A program made the position numbers and the translations under genes. DNA of 60,399 bases from an uncultured Roseburia sp. (GTDB taxonomy: Bacteria > Bacillota > Clostridia > Lachnospirales > Lachnospiraceae), in contig CANSKO010000018.1 in NCBI GenBank assembly GCA_947647505.1, positions 1-60,399 of the forward strand, written 5' to 3'. Positions 23,769-34,546 of this stretch are shown one piece after another (the stretch's first letter is position 1; each line of letters opens with the position of its first letter). The notes below the pieces were generated by a model, which saw only the letters and a program-made list of their open reading frames with translations, was not told the DNA's origin and did not search any database.

Positions 23769-25352
23769 TTATTCTGTGCGCTCTATGCTTCCGTCTTCCG
23801 CAATCCGCTCGCCTTCTCCAACCTGCGGCGCGCTCTTTCTCGCGTCTTCTGCCGCTTTTCGCTCCGCTTCTTCCCTGGCTTTTTCTTTTTCCTCGTCATA
23901 ATAAGAATATGCGTTTGAAATCTTTGTATTCTCCGCAGTCAGACGTACTTTTTCCCGGTAATACGCAATCACCGGCGTGTTCACTTCCACCATCTCGTAC
24001 AGCTTTGCGGCTTTCTCTTCCGGCATATTGACGCAGCCATGCGAACCGGACGTCTTATAAATCGTCCCGCCAAATTTGCCATGCCTCCAGGAAGCGTCAT
24101 GAAATCCTACATTATAGGCAAATGGAATAAAATACGTTACGTCGGATTCGTAATCTTCTCCTTTTAAAACGGCAGGGCTTTTCTTATATACAACTTTAAA
24201 CACGCCGTCCGGAGATCCGTTGCCCCGGCTGATGTTTCCGGATACGAAATCCGATTCCAGTTTCAGGACGCCTTCTTCAAAGTACCACAGATGCTGGTTG
24301 GTATAATCCACCTCGACATAGGTGCTGCCAATGTCATTTTTGGTGCGGCTGACCGCCGTCTGAGAATAAACGGGCTCCCGCGTCTTTGTTTCGCCGTTTT
24401 TCACCTCTTCGATCAGCTGCGCGCGTTCCTCTTCCTTGTCGATAACCCAGCCGTAATCGCCGCCGCCAATCGTAACGGTATCGCCCTTTGCCGTCAGAAA
24501 CTCCCGTTCATCCCCATATGTATTATATTTGCTTGCCAGGCTCTGCACGTATGCGGCGACCTTGTCTTCGTGAAACGTCACGTTATACGCTTCATCCACC
24601 GTAATCCAGGATGAAATCACGCCTGCGTCCACAACCTCCTTGTCTTCTCCCATGTCATATGTAATTTCCGCGCCGAAATACGACTGTATTTTGGCCATGC
24701 ATTCCGTCAGCGTCGCATCATCCGACGTCACGGCAGGATTTTCATAGAGATCGTCGGTAAATGTAAATTCCGACTCCCCGGCGTCAACGGCCGCTTTCAC
24801 TCTCGCAAACAGCCGATCGGCAATCAGATAGCTGCCTCTTTGCTCCGGCACAAGCTCATATCCTGCATCCGTCATCTGAATGCTCGCATTCTCCGGCTTT
24901 TTCATCTGTTCTTCGTTCAGACAGTCAAGCGAAAAAACAGCTTCCCGAAGCAGACTTTCATCATAGGTAATGCTCTTTTCCATTTCCAGCTTCTTTTCTT
25001 TGGAAATCTCAAACGGCCAGAGAAAAGACTTCTGCCCTTCAATCAGCTTTTCTTCTTCTCCCTGCGGCCGATAGTCATACGCAAAGGCATTGCCGGGAAT
25101 CTGGTATTTGTTCCCGTCCCTGTCATACATCGTAAGCAGATAGTCTTTGACTTCCATGCGCAACTCTTCGATCGTTTCCTGTGCCGTCAACCCGCCGACC
25201 GCAATATCTTCAATGCTGGTCTGATAAAAGAAATGCGAGCGGAAAAACACGCCAAAAAACACATATAACCCAATTATCAGAAACAGGAAAATCCCTACAG
25301 CCAACAGCAAAGACCTGCGTAATACATGCGCTTTTCTTTTTCTGCGACCCAT
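23769..25352 (-). CDS. L,D-transpeptidase with two PG_binding_4-like domains
   Basis: 527 residues from ATG 25352 (MGRRKRKAHVLRR), chosen for the AAGGAG seven bases upstream. One N-terminal membrane anchor (about 14-36) places the rest outside the cell. Residues about 45-330 hold two peptidoglycan-binding/stalk repeats. The C-terminal YkuD catalytic domain (about 342-475) has histidine and cysteine in VGFHDASWRHGKFGG and TSGSHGCVNMP (C440). It makes 3-3 crosslinks or attaches proteins to peptidoglycan. The tail is a charged coiled segment (EEKEKAREEAERKAAEDARK). It is 18 bases upstream of thrC, an unrelated function. Confidence 0.93.
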   Translation of the reverse strand: MGRRKRKAHVLRRSLLLAVGIFLFLIIGLYVFFGVFFRSHFFYQTSIEDIAVGGLTAQETIEELRMEVKDYLLTMYDRDGNKYQIPGNAFAYDYRPQGEEEKLIEGQKSFLWPFEISKEKKLEMEKSITYDESLLREAVFSLDCLNEEQMKKPENASIQMTDAGYELVPEQRGSYLIADRLFARVKAAVDAGESEFTFTDDLYENPAVTSDDATLTECMAKIQSYFGAEITYDMGEDKEVVDAGVISSWITVDEAYNVTFHEDKVAAYVQSLASKYNTYGDEREFLTAKGDTVTIGGGDYGWVIDKEEERAQLIEEVKNGETKTREPVYSQTAVSRTKNDIGSTYVEVDYTNQHLWYFEEGVLKLESDFVSGNISRGNGSPDGVFKVVYKKSPAVLKGEDYESDVTYFIPFAYNVGFHDASWRHGKFGGTIYKTSGSHGCVNMPEEKAAKLYEMVEVNTPVIAYYREKVRLTAENTKISNAYSYYDEEKEKAREEAERKAAEDARKSAPQVGEGERIAEDGSIERTE

Positions 25353-25482
25353 ATGTTCACTCCTTTTTATACATTTCATGCCAAACGCCGCAGCGCCCGG
25401 GTCCTTTCAAGTATACTCTATTTCGGTGGAAATGTGGACAGGAAATTTGATTTCTGTAACATTTGACGAAGACTTATGCAAT

Positions 25483-25971
25483 TTACTTCCTGTTTATATA
25501 CGGAATCAACCCTCCGCTGTCAATGATCTTCTGCATAAATTCCGGAAACGCCTGCCCCTGATACGTCTTTCCCTTCGTCTTATCCGTAATGACGCCCGTA
25601 TCAAAATCCACTTCCACCTCGTCTCCCGCTTCGATCTCCTGCGCCGCCTGTGCGCATTCTACAATCGGAAGCCCGATGTTGATCGCGTTCCGGTAAAAAA
25701 TCCGGGCAAACGTCTCTGCGATCACGCAGCTTATGCCCGCCGCCTGAATCGCAATCGGCGCGTGCTCTCTCGATGAACCACATCCAAAATTCTTTTTCGC
25801 TACGATAATATCGCCAATTTTCACCCGTTTTACAAATTCCGCGTCAATGTCCTCCATACAATGAAGCGCCAGCTCTTTTGGATCGGAAGAATTCAGATAT
25901 CTTGCCGGAATGATAACGTCGGTATCTACATTGTCGCCATATTGAAACACTGTCCCACATGCTGCTTTCAT
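25483..25971 (-). CDS. leuD: 3-isopropylmalate dehydratase small subunit
   Basis: 162 residues, the short archaeal/clostridial LeuD type. With LeuC it isomerises 2-isopropylmalate to 3-isopropylmalate in leucine synthesis. Diagnostic segments are [17 protein letters not shown], the swivelling-domain substrate loop [16 protein letters not shown], and [15 protein letters not shown]. It starts 14 bases after the leuC stop codon and is in the same transcript. No leuA or leuB lies in the window. Confidence 0.96.
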   Translation of the reverse strand: MKAACGTVFQYGDNVDTDVIIPARYLNSSDPKELALHCMEDIDAEFVKRVKIGDIIVAKKNFGCGSSREHAPIAIQAAGISCVIAETFARIFYRNAINIGLPIVECAQAAQEIEAGDEVEVDFDTGVITDKTKGKTYQGQAFPEFMQKIIDSGGLIPYINRK

Positions 25972-25985
25972 ATCGTCCTCCTCCT

Positions 25986-27251
25986 TTACGCCATTACTTC
26001 GTCCGGCCCTGAAAGTCTGCCCGTTACCGCGCTTGCCGCCGCAACCGCAGGGCTGGCAAGATAAATCTCCGAAGACGTATGGCCCATACGTCCCACAAAA
26101 TTACGGTTCGTCGTAGAAACGCAACGCTCATGCTCCGCTAAAATCCCCATATATCCGCCCAGACACGGTCCGCAGGTCGGCGTGCTGACAATTGCGCCCG
26201 CTTCAATAAACGTCCGAATATATCCTGCCTCCATCGCGTCCAGATAAATCTGCTGCGTTGCAGGGATTACAATCGCGCGCAGACCTTTTGCGACTTTTCT
26301 GCCGTTTAAAATTTCAGCCGCAATTTTCAGATCCTCCAGACGACCGTTCGTGCATGAACCGATCACAACCTGATCAATCGGAAGATTGCCCGCTTCTTCA
26401 ATCGTTTTCGTATTCTCCGGAAGATGTGGAAATGCAACGGTCGGCTTTAACGCGCTTAAATCAATCGTATATGTTTTCTCATATACGGCGTCGGCATCCG
26501 CCTCATAAATCCGGTACGGACGTGTGGAATGCTCCTTCAGATACGCTTCACAGACGGCGTCCACCGGAAAAATGCCGTTCTTGCCGCCGCCTTCAATCGC
26601 CATATTCGCAATGGTAAAGCGATCGTCCATAGAAAGATGGCGTATGCCGTCTCCCGTAAATTCCATTGACTGGTACAGCGCGCCGTCCACGCCGATCATA
26701 CCTATAATATGCAGGATAATGTCTTTTCCTGAAATCCACTTTGCCGGCGTGCCGGTCAGATCAAAGCGGATCGCGGAGGGGACTTTAAACCATGCTTTTC
26801 CGGTCGCCATGCCAGCCGCCATATCCGTGCTGCCCACGCCGGTCGAAAACGCGCCGATGGCCCCATATGTACAGGTATGCGAATCCGCTCCGATGATCAC
26901 GTCTCCGGCAACGGTCAGGCCCTTTTCCGGCAGCAGCGCATGCTCAATCCCCATTTCTCCCACATCGAAATAATTTGTAATTTCATGCTTGCAGGCAAAT
27001 TCCCGCACGCATTTGCAGTGCTGCGCCGACTTAATATCTTTGTTTGGCACAAAATGATCAAGCACAAGCGCAATCTTGTCTTTATCAAAAACGCCCTCTG
27101 TCTGCATCTTCTCCATCTCATGAATGGCTACAGGCGACGTAATGTCATTTCCAAGCACAAGATCCAGATCGGCCTCAATCAGCTGCCCCGCCTGTACGGA
27201 CGCAAGGCCGGCGTGCGCTGCAAGAATCTTCTGCGTCATTGTCATTCCCAT
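25986..27251 (-). CDS. leuC: 3-isopropylmalate dehydratase large subunit
   Basis: 421 residues from ATG 27251 ([15 protein letters not shown]), selected because AAGGAGG lies eight bases upstream; a frame opening ten codons earlier overlaps that site. It carries the aconitase-type [4Fe-4S] ligands: one in [18 protein letters not shown] and a pair in [23 protein letters not shown] is the conserved active-site segment. It pairs with leuD just downstream. No clear promoter was found between it and the hairpin following ilvC, so it may be reached by read-through from ilvC. Confidence 0.96.
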   Translation of the reverse strand: MGMTMTQKILAAHAGLASVQAGQLIEADLDLVLGNDITSPVAIHEMEKMQTEGVFDKDKIALVLDHFVPNKDIKSAQHCKCVREFACKHEITNYFDVGEMGIEHALLPEKGLTVAGDVIIGADSHTCTYGAIGAFSTGVGSTDMAAGMATGKAWFKVPSAIRFDLTGTPAKWISGKDIILHIIGMIGVDGALYQSMEFTGDGIRHLSMDDRFTIANMAIEGGGKNGIFPVDAVCEAYLKEHSTRPYRIYEADADAVYEKTYTIDLSALKPTVAFPHLPENTKTIEEAGNLPIDQVVIGSCTNGRLEDLKIAAEILNGRKVAKGLRAIVIPATQQIYLDAMEAGYIRTFIEAGAIVSTPTCGPCLGGYMGILAEHERCVSTTNRNFVGRMGHTSSEIYLASPAVAAASAVTGRLSGPDEVMA

Positions 27252-27330
27252 CCGGTATTCCTCCTTATCACTCTTTTTCATTCTATGCTTACGTTCCGGT
27301 TCTTATTTTTCACCATCCGCCATAAAAACC

Positions 27331-27373
27331 GGACAGCGGGATAGGCATGCCAAAAACCCCTATCCCGCTGTCT
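27331..27373 (-). terminator. Hairpin with U-tract between ilvC and leuC
   Basis: GACAGCGGGATAGG / CCTATCCCGCTGTC, a 14-base perfect stem with a loop of about 15 bases, followed by GGTTTTTAT on the minus strand. It could be a full terminator of ilvC or an attenuator that modulates leuCD. Confidence 0.85.
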
Positions 27374-27402
27374 GACGGACGTTTTGTCTGGTACAAACAC
27401 GC

Positions 27403-28479
<1,077 letters not shown>

Positions 28480-28980
28480 CTAATCCAGATATGTTACGTC
28501 TGCGGAGCCTCTTGAAAGACCGGTCAGACCGGTCCGCGCCAGTTCTAAAATCTCATAGCCCGCCAGCAGATCCATAAAAGCTTCCAGCTTTTCCTGCTGC
28601 CCGGTCAGCTCAATCACCATAGAATCATGCGTCACATCGACGACTTTTCCATGAAAAATTTCCGTAACGTTTAAGATCGCCTGACGATCCGTATCTTTTG
28701 CCCGGATCTTCACCAGAATCAGCTCCCGCGTCACCGACGTCCCATGCTCCAGCTTCTTGATGTCAAGAACGTCTTCCAGCTTCGAAAGCTGTTTTTCGAT
28801 CTGTTCCAGAATCAGTTCATCCCCGCTTGCCACAATCGTGATCCGCGTATACTTTGGATCCGCCGTCACACCGGAAGAAAAACTGTCAATATTATAGCCT
28901 CTCCTGCTGAACAGGCCAGATATGTGGCTGGTAACGCCCGCCGTATTTTCAACCAGCAGCGACAGAGCCTGTCTTCTCAT
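28480..28980 (-). CDS. ilvN: Acetolactate synthase small (regulatory) subunit
   Basis: 166 residues with an N-terminal ACT domain (LSLLVENTAGVTSHISGLFSRRGYNIDS) that binds valine for feedback inhibition, and the C-terminal half typical of IlvN/IlvH (REL-ILVKIRA and ELTGQQEKLEAFMDLL). It is followed by ilvC in the usual order. The large catalytic subunit gene (ilvB) is not adjacent; upstream lies the hydrogenase operon. A good promoter precedes it, so ilvN-ilvC form an independent transcript. Confidence 0.95.
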   Translation of the reverse strand: MRRQALSLLVENTAGVTSHISGLFSRRGYNIDSFSSGVTADPKYTRITIVASGDELILEQIEKQLSKLEDVLDIKKLEHGTSVTRELILVKIRAKDTDRQAILNVTEIFHGKVVDVTHDSMVIELTGQQEKLEAFMDLLAGYEILELARTGLTGLSRGSADVTYLD

Positions 28981-29018
28981 AAGAAAACCTTCTTTCTTTG
29001 CTTCACTTATCCGAAATC

Positions 29019-29046
29019 ATTCTAGCACAAATGCCTGAAAAGTCAA
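29019..29046 (-). promoter_or_regulatory. Sigma-A promoter of ilvN-ilvC
   Basis: TTGACT (29041-29046) and TAGAAT (29019-29024), 16 bases apart on the minus strand, about 39 bases before ilvN and directly after hydA. Confidence 0.75.
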
Positions 29047-29051
29047 TAGTT

Positions 29052-30776
29052 TTAAACATGCTTTTGGCCGGTCTGCGCCGCTTCCTGTCCGCTCAGATTC
29101 CTGTGCAGAAGCTTGTGCTCTTTTCCTTTCAGAAAATCCTGATACAGCGCTTCGATGGCCGGATTTTTATCGGAGGATTTGATATTGCAGTCCTGATCCA
29201 CCTTGTAAATCCCTTCCATGCGCCGCTGCTTCGTTCTTGGCCCGGCCGGTCCCGGCTGTCCGCCTCCCATAATGCAGCCGCGCTTGCAGGCCATAACTTC
29301 CACAAAGTCGTACGCCGCCTCTTTTGCTTTGATGCGGTCCAAAAGCTTTCCGGCATTTGCAAGTCCGTTGACAACTGCGATGCGGACGCTCCTGCCGCCA
29401 TGCTCGATCGTAGCTTCCTTGATCCCTTCTTCTCCGCGCACGCCGGTAAACGCAATGTCACGCAGCGTCTGATAATCCTTCTTTTCGGACAGCCGGCGCA
29501 AAACGGCCTCCGTCACGCCGCCGGTCACGCCAAAAATCGCGCCGCCGCCGGAAGCCAGCGAAAACGGCATATCCGCAGATTCTCCCTGAATTTTGTCAAA
29601 CTGGATGCCCATCTGCTTTATCATGCGAATGATCTCCGTCGTCGTCAGCACAAAATCCGTATCCTGTCTTCCATCCGTAAAATTATCGCTCCGCAGGATT
29701 TCTCCTTTTTTGGCGGTACACGGCATAATGGATACGACCATCGTCTTTTTGCCTTCTTTTTCATCCTGCTCTTTGTAATACTCCTTGAGCACGGCGGAAA
29801 ACATTCCCTGCGGAGAACGGCAGGTAGAAAGGTTGCCGGCAAATTCCGGATATTTGTTTTCACAGTATTTCACCCAGCCCGGACAGCAGGAAGTGAAAAG
29901 CGGAAGATTTTCGCCCGAAGCAAGACGCTCTGCAAACTCGGCCGATTCTTCCATAACCGTCAGATCGGCGGAAAAATTCGTATCGTAAATTTCATCAAAT
30001 CCCATGATACGCAGCGCTTCCACCAGTTTTCCAAACGAGTTTTCGCCTTTTTTGATCTGGAAATGATCGCCGACCGCGATACGGACCGACGGAGCCACCT
30101 GCGCGATCACGCGAATGTTCTTATCTTCAATTGCATCCCACACTACGGTAACGTTGGAACGCAGGGAAAGCGCCGAAGTCGGACATACGGCCGCGCACTG
30201 TCCGCAGCCAACGCATTCCGTTTCGCTGAGCTTTTTCCCAAATGCCGGCGTTACCTGCGTCTTGGAACCGCGGAACGCAAAATTGATCGCGCCCACACCC
30301 TGAATTTCATCGCACGTCCGCACGCAGTCGCCGCAGAGAATGCATTTGTTCGGGTCCAGCACAATGCTTGCCGAGCTCATATCAATCGGCCGCTCTTCCT
30401 TCGTATTCGGGAAGCGAACGTCATGCACGCCTACCCTGTACGCCAGAGACTGCAGCTCACACATGCCGTTCTTATGGCATACCGTGCAGTCCCTGTCATG
30501 CGACGCCAGCAGAAGTTCAATCATCAATTTCCGATAGCTTTGAATCCGCTTCGTGTTGGTATAGATAACCATGCCCGGCCGCGGCTGCTCGGAGCAGGAC
30601 GCGAAGATCCTTCCCCTGTCATCCTCCACAACGCACATGCGGCACGCCCCGTATATGGAAAGCTCCGAATGGTAGCAAAACGTCGGCAGGTCAATGCCGG
30701 CCTTGCGGATCAGGGAAAGTACGTTCTTCTCCCCCTCTATCGGTATCTTTTTCGTATCTATCGTAATATAATCCAT
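29052..30776 (-). CDS. hydA: [FeFe] hydrogenase catalytic subunit, bifurcating type
   Basis: 574 residues from ATG 30776, with AGGAGG upstream. Domains: N-terminal [2Fe-2S] ferredoxin fold (C34, C45, C48, C61), a His/Cys [4Fe-4S] site (H93, C97, C100, C106), two [4Fe-4S] clusters (about 145-200), then the H-cluster domain with L1 TSCCPGW (295-301), L2 MPCTAKK (351-357) and L3 MACKRGCIMGGGQP (495-508). The iron-sulphur small-chain motif follows. It reversibly makes H2. As the last gene after hydC and hydB it belongs to the NAD- and ferredoxin-coupled trimeric enzyme. The maturases HydEFG are not in the window. Confidence 0.96.
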   Translation of the reverse strand: MDYITIDTKKIPIEGEKNVLSLIRKAGIDLPTFCYHSELSIYGACRMCVVEDDRGRIFASCSEQPRPGMVIYTNTKRIQSYRKLMIELLLASHDRDCTVCHKNGMCELQSLAYRVGVHDVRFPNTKEERPIDMSSASIVLDPNKCILCGDCVRTCDEIQGVGAINFAFRGSKTQVTPAFGKKLSETECVGCGQCAAVCPTSALSLRSNVTVVWDAIEDKNIRVIAQVAPSVRIAVGDHFQIKKGENSFGKLVEALRIMGFDEIYDTNFSADLTVMEESAEFAERLASGENLPLFTSCCPGWVKYCENKYPEFAGNLSTCRSPQGMFSAVLKEYYKEQDEKEGKKTMVVSIMPCTAKKGEILRSDNFTDGRQDTDFVLTTTEIIRMIKQMGIQFDKIQGESADMPFSLASGGGAIFGVTGGVTEAVLRRLSEKKDYQTLRDIAFTGVRGEEGIKEATIEHGGRSVRIAVVNGLANAGKLLDRIKAKEAAYDFVEVMACKRGCIMGGGQPGPAGPRTKQRRMEGIYKVDQDCNIKSSDKNPAIEALYQDFLKGKEHKLLHRNLSGQEAAQTGQKHV

Positions 30777-30826
30777 GCTGTATTTTCCTCCTAACTTCCT
30801 GGTGTTCCTCCATGCCCTGCGGCGCT

Positions 30827-32701
30827 TTAAGAGAAATCCTTTACGATCGCGCCAAACGGACAGTTCTCCATACATGCGCCGCATTTGATACAGACGCTCT
30901 GATCAATGGCGAACGGTTCTTTTATTTTGCCGTTTATCGCGTTCACCGGACAGTTCCTTGCGCATTTGGAACAGCCCTTGCATGCGTCAGGAAGAATCTT
31001 ATAACGCACAAGCCCATGACAGGTGCCCGTCCTGCAGCGCTTATCCACCACATGCTCAAGATACTCTTCTCTGAAATTGCGAAGCGTGGAGAGCACCGGA
31101 AGCGCCGCGCTTTTTCCAAGCCCGCAAAGAGCCGTGTCTGTAATTGCCTGTCCCAGCTCTTCCAGCAGCTCCAGGGACTCTTCCGTGCCTTTTCCTGCGA
31201 CAATATCCTCTAAAATATCCAGCATGCGCTTCGTGCCCTCGCGACACGGCACACATTTGCCACAGCTTTCATTCTGCGTAAAATTCATAAAGAAGCGCGC
31301 CACTTCCACCATGCAGGTGTTCTCGTCCATCACGACAAGCCCGCCGGAACCAATCATCGCGTTTAACTTCTTCAAAGAGTCAAAATCGAGCGCAACCTCC
31401 AGATTGTTCGTCACAAGACAGCCGCCGGACGGCCCGCCAATCTGCACCGCTTTAAACGGCACGTCCTGTTTTACGCCGCCGCCGATGTCATAGACGATCT
31501 TGCGAAGCGTCGTCCCCATCGGCACTTCGATCAGACCCGTATGCTTTACGCTGCCGGTCAGCGCAAACGCTTTTGTTCCGGGACTTCCCTCCGTTCCGAT
31601 CGTGTGGTACCACGCAGCGCCCTCCGTAATAATCATCGGCACGTTTGCATACGTCTCTACGTTATTCAAAACCGTAGGCTTTGCAAACAGACCCTGCTCC
31701 ACCGTTCTTGGCGGCTTCGTCCTCGGCATGCCGCGCTCTCCTTCAATCGATGCCGTCAGCGCGCTGCCCTCCCCGCAGACAAATGCGCCCGCGCCGCGGT
31801 TGATATGTATCTGAAATGAAAATGACGTGCCCAGAATGTTCTCTCCCAGAAGCCCCGCTTCCTCTGCCTGTGCAATCGCCGTTTTCAGACGGTTGATCGC
31901 AAGCGGATATTCTGCGCGCACATAAATGTAGCCCTTCGACGCCCCGACCGCATATCCGGCAATCATCATGCCCTCCAGCATTTTATGCGGATCGCCTTCC
32001 ATTACGCTTCGATCCATAAACGCGCCCGGATCGCCCTCGTCGCCGTTGCAGACGACGTATTTCTCCTCTGCGTTCTGACGCGCCACCTGCTTCCATTTGT
32101 AGCCGGTCTGAAAACCGCCGCCTCCTCTGCCTCTTAAATCAGAATCGGAAATTTCTTTTACGACGTCCTCTGGCGTCATGTCAAACAGCGCCTTCTCCAG
32201 CGCCTGATAGCCGCCCACCGCAAGATACTCGTTGATATTTTCAGAATCGATATGGCCGCAGTTTTTTAACACCAGCCTTGTCTGCTTCTCATAAAACGGA
32301 ATTTTCTCCTGCGTTTCGTACTTCACGCCGTTCTCTTCATATAACAGCCGTTCCACCGGACGGTCGTTGCGAATCGTCTCTTCAAAAATCTCTTCGCAGT
32401 CTTCCTCCGTCACTTTTACATAAAGATAATTTTTCGGCTCAATGCGAACGAGCGGACCCATTTCACAAAATCCGTGGCAGCCGCTGCGCTTTACCCCCGT
32501 ATGCGCCGCTTCTTCGCCAAACTCGACCTCTACGCCTTCTTCTTTTGCCGCCAGTTCCACAAATCTGTCGTAAATTTTTGCAGAGCCTCCGGCCAGACAT
32601 CCCGTTCCTGCGCAGACTAAAATGCGGTGCGTCTGTTTCTTCATCGCTTCTTTCGCTTCCAGGCGTTTCTGTTGCAACTCTTCTCTGTTTTTTACTCTCA
32701 T
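30827..32701 (-). CDS. hydB: Bifurcating hydrogenase NADH-binding subunit (NuoF-like)
   Basis: 624 residues. An N-terminal thioredoxin-like [2Fe-2S] domain (about 25-115, CAGTGC and CHGFC cysteines) is followed by the FMN/NADH-binding NuoF core (DLRGRGGGGFQTGYKW and CNGDEGDPGAFMDR), an SLBB segment, the [4Fe-4S] motif ESCGKCVPCREGT, and a C-terminal pair of [4Fe-4S] ferredoxin motifs (CKGCSKCARNCP and CIKCGACMENCP). This order is the mark of HydB of bifurcating hydrogenases rather than complex I. It overlaps hydC by four bases (ATGA) and precedes hydA by 50 bases. Confidence 0.95.
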   Translation of the reverse strand: MRVKNREELQQKRLEAKEAMKKQTHRILVCAGTGCLAGGSAKIYDRFVELAAKEEGVEVEFGEEAAHTGVKRSGCHGFCEMGPLVRIEPKNYLYVKVTEEDCEEIFEETIRNDRPVERLLYEENGVKYETQEKIPFYEKQTRLVLKNCGHIDSENINEYLAVGGYQALEKALFDMTPEDVVKEISDSDLRGRGGGGFQTGYKWKQVARQNAEEKYVVCNGDEGDPGAFMDRSVMEGDPHKMLEGMMIAGYAVGASKGYIYVRAEYPLAINRLKTAIAQAEEAGLLGENILGTSFSFQIHINRGAGAFVCGEGSALTASIEGERGMPRTKPPRTVEQGLFAKPTVLNNVETYANVPMIITEGAAWYHTIGTEGSPGTKAFALTGSVKHTGLIEVPMGTTLRKIVYDIGGGVKQDVPFKAVQIGGPSGGCLVTNNLEVALDFDSLKKLNAMIGSGGLVVMDENTCMVEVARFFMNFTQNESCGKCVPCREGTKRMLDILEDIVAGKGTEESLELLEELGQAITDTALCGLGKSAALPVLSTLRNFREEYLEHVVDKRCRTGTCHGLVRYKILPDACKGCSKCARNCPVNAINGKIKEPFAIDQSVCIKCGACMENCPFGAIVKDFS

Positions 32702-33180
32702 TTTGCTTCTGCACCTTTCAATTCTTCAAATAATTCATGTACCTTCTCCGGCGTCATGGCCGGATGCACCACGTCGTTGACCGTAAGCACGGGCGCAAGC
32801 CCGCATGCGCCAAGACACGATACCGTCTCCAGCGTAAAAAGCATGTCCTCCGTCGTATGCTTCCCCTTCTCCAGTCCGGTCTCTTTGTAAATCTGGTTGA
32901 TAATAGCCGTCGATTTCCGGACATGACAGGCCGTGCCGTCACAGACGCGAATCACGTATTTCCCCTTTGCTTCAAAGGAAAAGTTTTCATAAAACGTTGC
33001 GACGCTGTACGCCTTTGCTTCGTTAATGCCAAGCCGTTTCGCCACATAGCTTAAAAGCTCCGGCGGCAGATACCGATAATAATTCTGGATATCCTGAATA
33101 ATCGGAATCAGAAACCTCTGCTCCGTCCCATGCTGGCCGATGATTGCATCCGCCCTGTCGAAATAAGATTGTTCTAACAT
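32698..33180 (-). CDS. hydC: Bifurcating hydrogenase NuoE-like subunit
   Basis: 160 residues from ATG 33180 with GGAGGGG upstream. It is a thioredoxin-fold [2Fe-2S] protein of the NuoE family. The four cysteine ligands are in RVCDGTACHVR and SCLGACGLAP. The N-terminal helical region (FLIPIIQDIQNYYRYLPPELL) packs on the NuoF-like subunit. It is the first gene of hydCBA, whose product couples oxidation of NADH and reduced ferredoxin to H2 formation. A frame extends upstream but lacks a ribosome site. Confidence 0.95.
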   Translation of the reverse strand: MLEQSYFDRADAIIGQHGTEQRFLIPIIQDIQNYYRYLPPELLSYVAKRLGINEAKAYSVATFYENFSFEAKGKYVIRVCDGTACHVRKSTAIINQIYKETGLEKGKHTTEDMLFTLETVSCLGACGLAPVLTVNDVVHPAMTPEKVHELFEELKGAEAK

Positions 33181-33236
33181 GCTACCCCTCCATTTATTTT
33201 TTGTCTTTTGCAAGACTTGCTGCCCTCTGTTTTTCG

Positions 33237-34148
33237 CTATCTTGGTATCGAAATCCGGTTGATAATCTGCTGCGCGATACATGCCATCCCTTCATCGTTC
33301 GGATGCGCGGCAACCACCTCGTTTTCGATTGCATGCTCCGCTCCGTCCGCGCCGGATACGACCGTCCCGACCGGAGATTTATAAAACGCTTCATACCCCT
33401 CAAGAAAGGCCGTCATATCCACAAAGGAAACCCCATAATACTGACATGCCGTCTGTTTGGCCGCTTCAATATCCTCTGATGGCCAAAGCGCCTGGCCCAG
33501 CATCAGAATCTGCGCATCCGGCGCCAGTTCTTTGATATATGCCACCAGATTCAGATAATCCATGCCAAGCGTTTCTCTGAATTCTGTAATATTCTCCCCC
33601 GTCTGTATCGTAACAAGGTCGGTGTGCGCTCCAAAATATTCTCTGTAATCCTCCAGTACCGCATCGCGCTGCTGCGCCACTTCCCATTTTTTCAGATCCA
33701 GAACTGTCGTTGACACCTGCTTTTCCATCTGACCTGACAGCCATGCTGATACAAGATGCACATAATCCTTCTCCTGCGAAGAAGCCGCCATGCCCCAGCT
33801 TCCCCACCAGAGTCCGTCCTGCGCTTCATTACAGGTAATGGAATTCCCAAGCGCAACATAATCAAACGTCTCAACAGACGGCGCAATCGCCTCTGTCTCT
33901 TCCGGCTGCTGCGTCTCTGTCTCCAAAACCGCCTGCTCCGTTTCCGGCGACGGCTGCGTCTGCTCCGCCTCTTCGTCCTGTTCCGTAATAAACGAGGACC
34001 GCACTTCCGGCTGCGGATCGGCCTCCCGCTTTGCTTCTTCCTGCTTTACGGGAGCCTCCGCCCGTTTTGCGCCCGTTGCATCCTGACATCCGGCAAGCAG
34101 GGTCAGCATGCCAAAAACCAGCAGCATTCCATAGATTTTTCTTTTCAT
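33237..34148 (-). CDS. SGNH-hydrolase-like lipoprotein
   Basis: 303 residues from ATG 34148 (AAGAGGT upstream). The signal sequence ends in a lipobox LLAGC (C21). A linker rich in Glu, Gln, Thr and Pro (about 30-100) tethers the domain to the membrane. The domain resembles an SGNH/GDSL esterase: ALGNSIT for block I and TIQTGENITE for block III. In block V the sequence is VVAAHPNDEG, with the usual histidine but without the aspartate three residues earlier, so the triad is incomplete or rearranged. The substrate is unknown; cell-wall or glycan esters are typical of the family. It lies 56 bases upstream of hydC with no clear terminator. Confidence 0.7.
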   Translation of the reverse strand: MKRKIYGMLLVFGMLTLLAGCQDATGAKRAEAPVKQEEAKREADPQPEVRSSFITEQDEEAEQTQPSPETEQAVLETETQQPEETEAIAPSVETFDYVALGNSITCNEAQDGLWWGSWGMAASSQEKDYVHLVSAWLSGQMEKQVSTTVLDLKKWEVAQQRDAVLEDYREYFGAHTDLVTIQTGENITEFRETLGMDYLNLVAYIKELAPDAQILMLGQALWPSEDIEAAKQTACQYYGVSFVDMTAFLEGYEAFYKSPVGTVVSGADGAEHAIENEVVAAHPNDEGMACIAQQIINRISIPR

Positions 34149-34425
34149 ATCAGACCTCTTTTCTCTGAAACAATGCGCTTCGCACACAGCGTCGGATGTT
34201 CTCATTATAAGAAAATTATGCCGCAATTATAACATGCGGATGTGAAATTGATGTGTCCTGCAGCCCGCATCGCTTCTGTTCCGACTCTGCCGACGAATCA
34301 AAATTCGATACGCACACCAAAAAGAACCATTGCTTATTCAGGGATCAACAAACATACGAAAGTATAAAGACACGAATAGAATTGAAAAGAAAGGAACGCT
34401 ATACTGCTTCTATGTAAAATAAAAG
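34149..34425. other. Intergenic stretch upstream of the lipoprotein gene
   Basis: Two TATAAT-like hexamers on the minus strand (near 34202-34235) could be -10 elements, but no matching -35 box was found. No gene or RNA structure is evident. Confidence 0.4.
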
Positions 34426-34500
34426 TCGGGGTAACAGGATTCGAACCTGCGGCCTCACGGCCCCCAGCCGTGCGCTCTGACCAAACTGAGCCATACCCCG
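34426..34500 (-). tRNA. tRNA-Pro (anticodon GGG)
   Basis: A complete cloverleaf on the minus strand: acceptor CGGGGTA / TACCCCG with discriminator A, D-arm GCTC / GAGC, anticodon stem CACGG / CCGTG with loop CTGGGGG (anticodon GGG), variable AGGCC, and T-arm GCAGG / CCTGT with loop TTCGAAT. CCA is not encoded and a T-rich run follows. It stands alone, not in a cluster. Confidence 0.97.
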
Positions 34501-34546
34501 CTAGAAAATATTATAACAGATTTTTCAGAAAATGGAATACCTTTTT

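Noticed and set aside
28998..30794. A 598-codon plus-strand frame opposite hydA
   Set aside because: It lies fully antisense to a gene with all hydrogenase motifs; its content is the basic, histidine- and arginine-rich pattern of a shadow frame.
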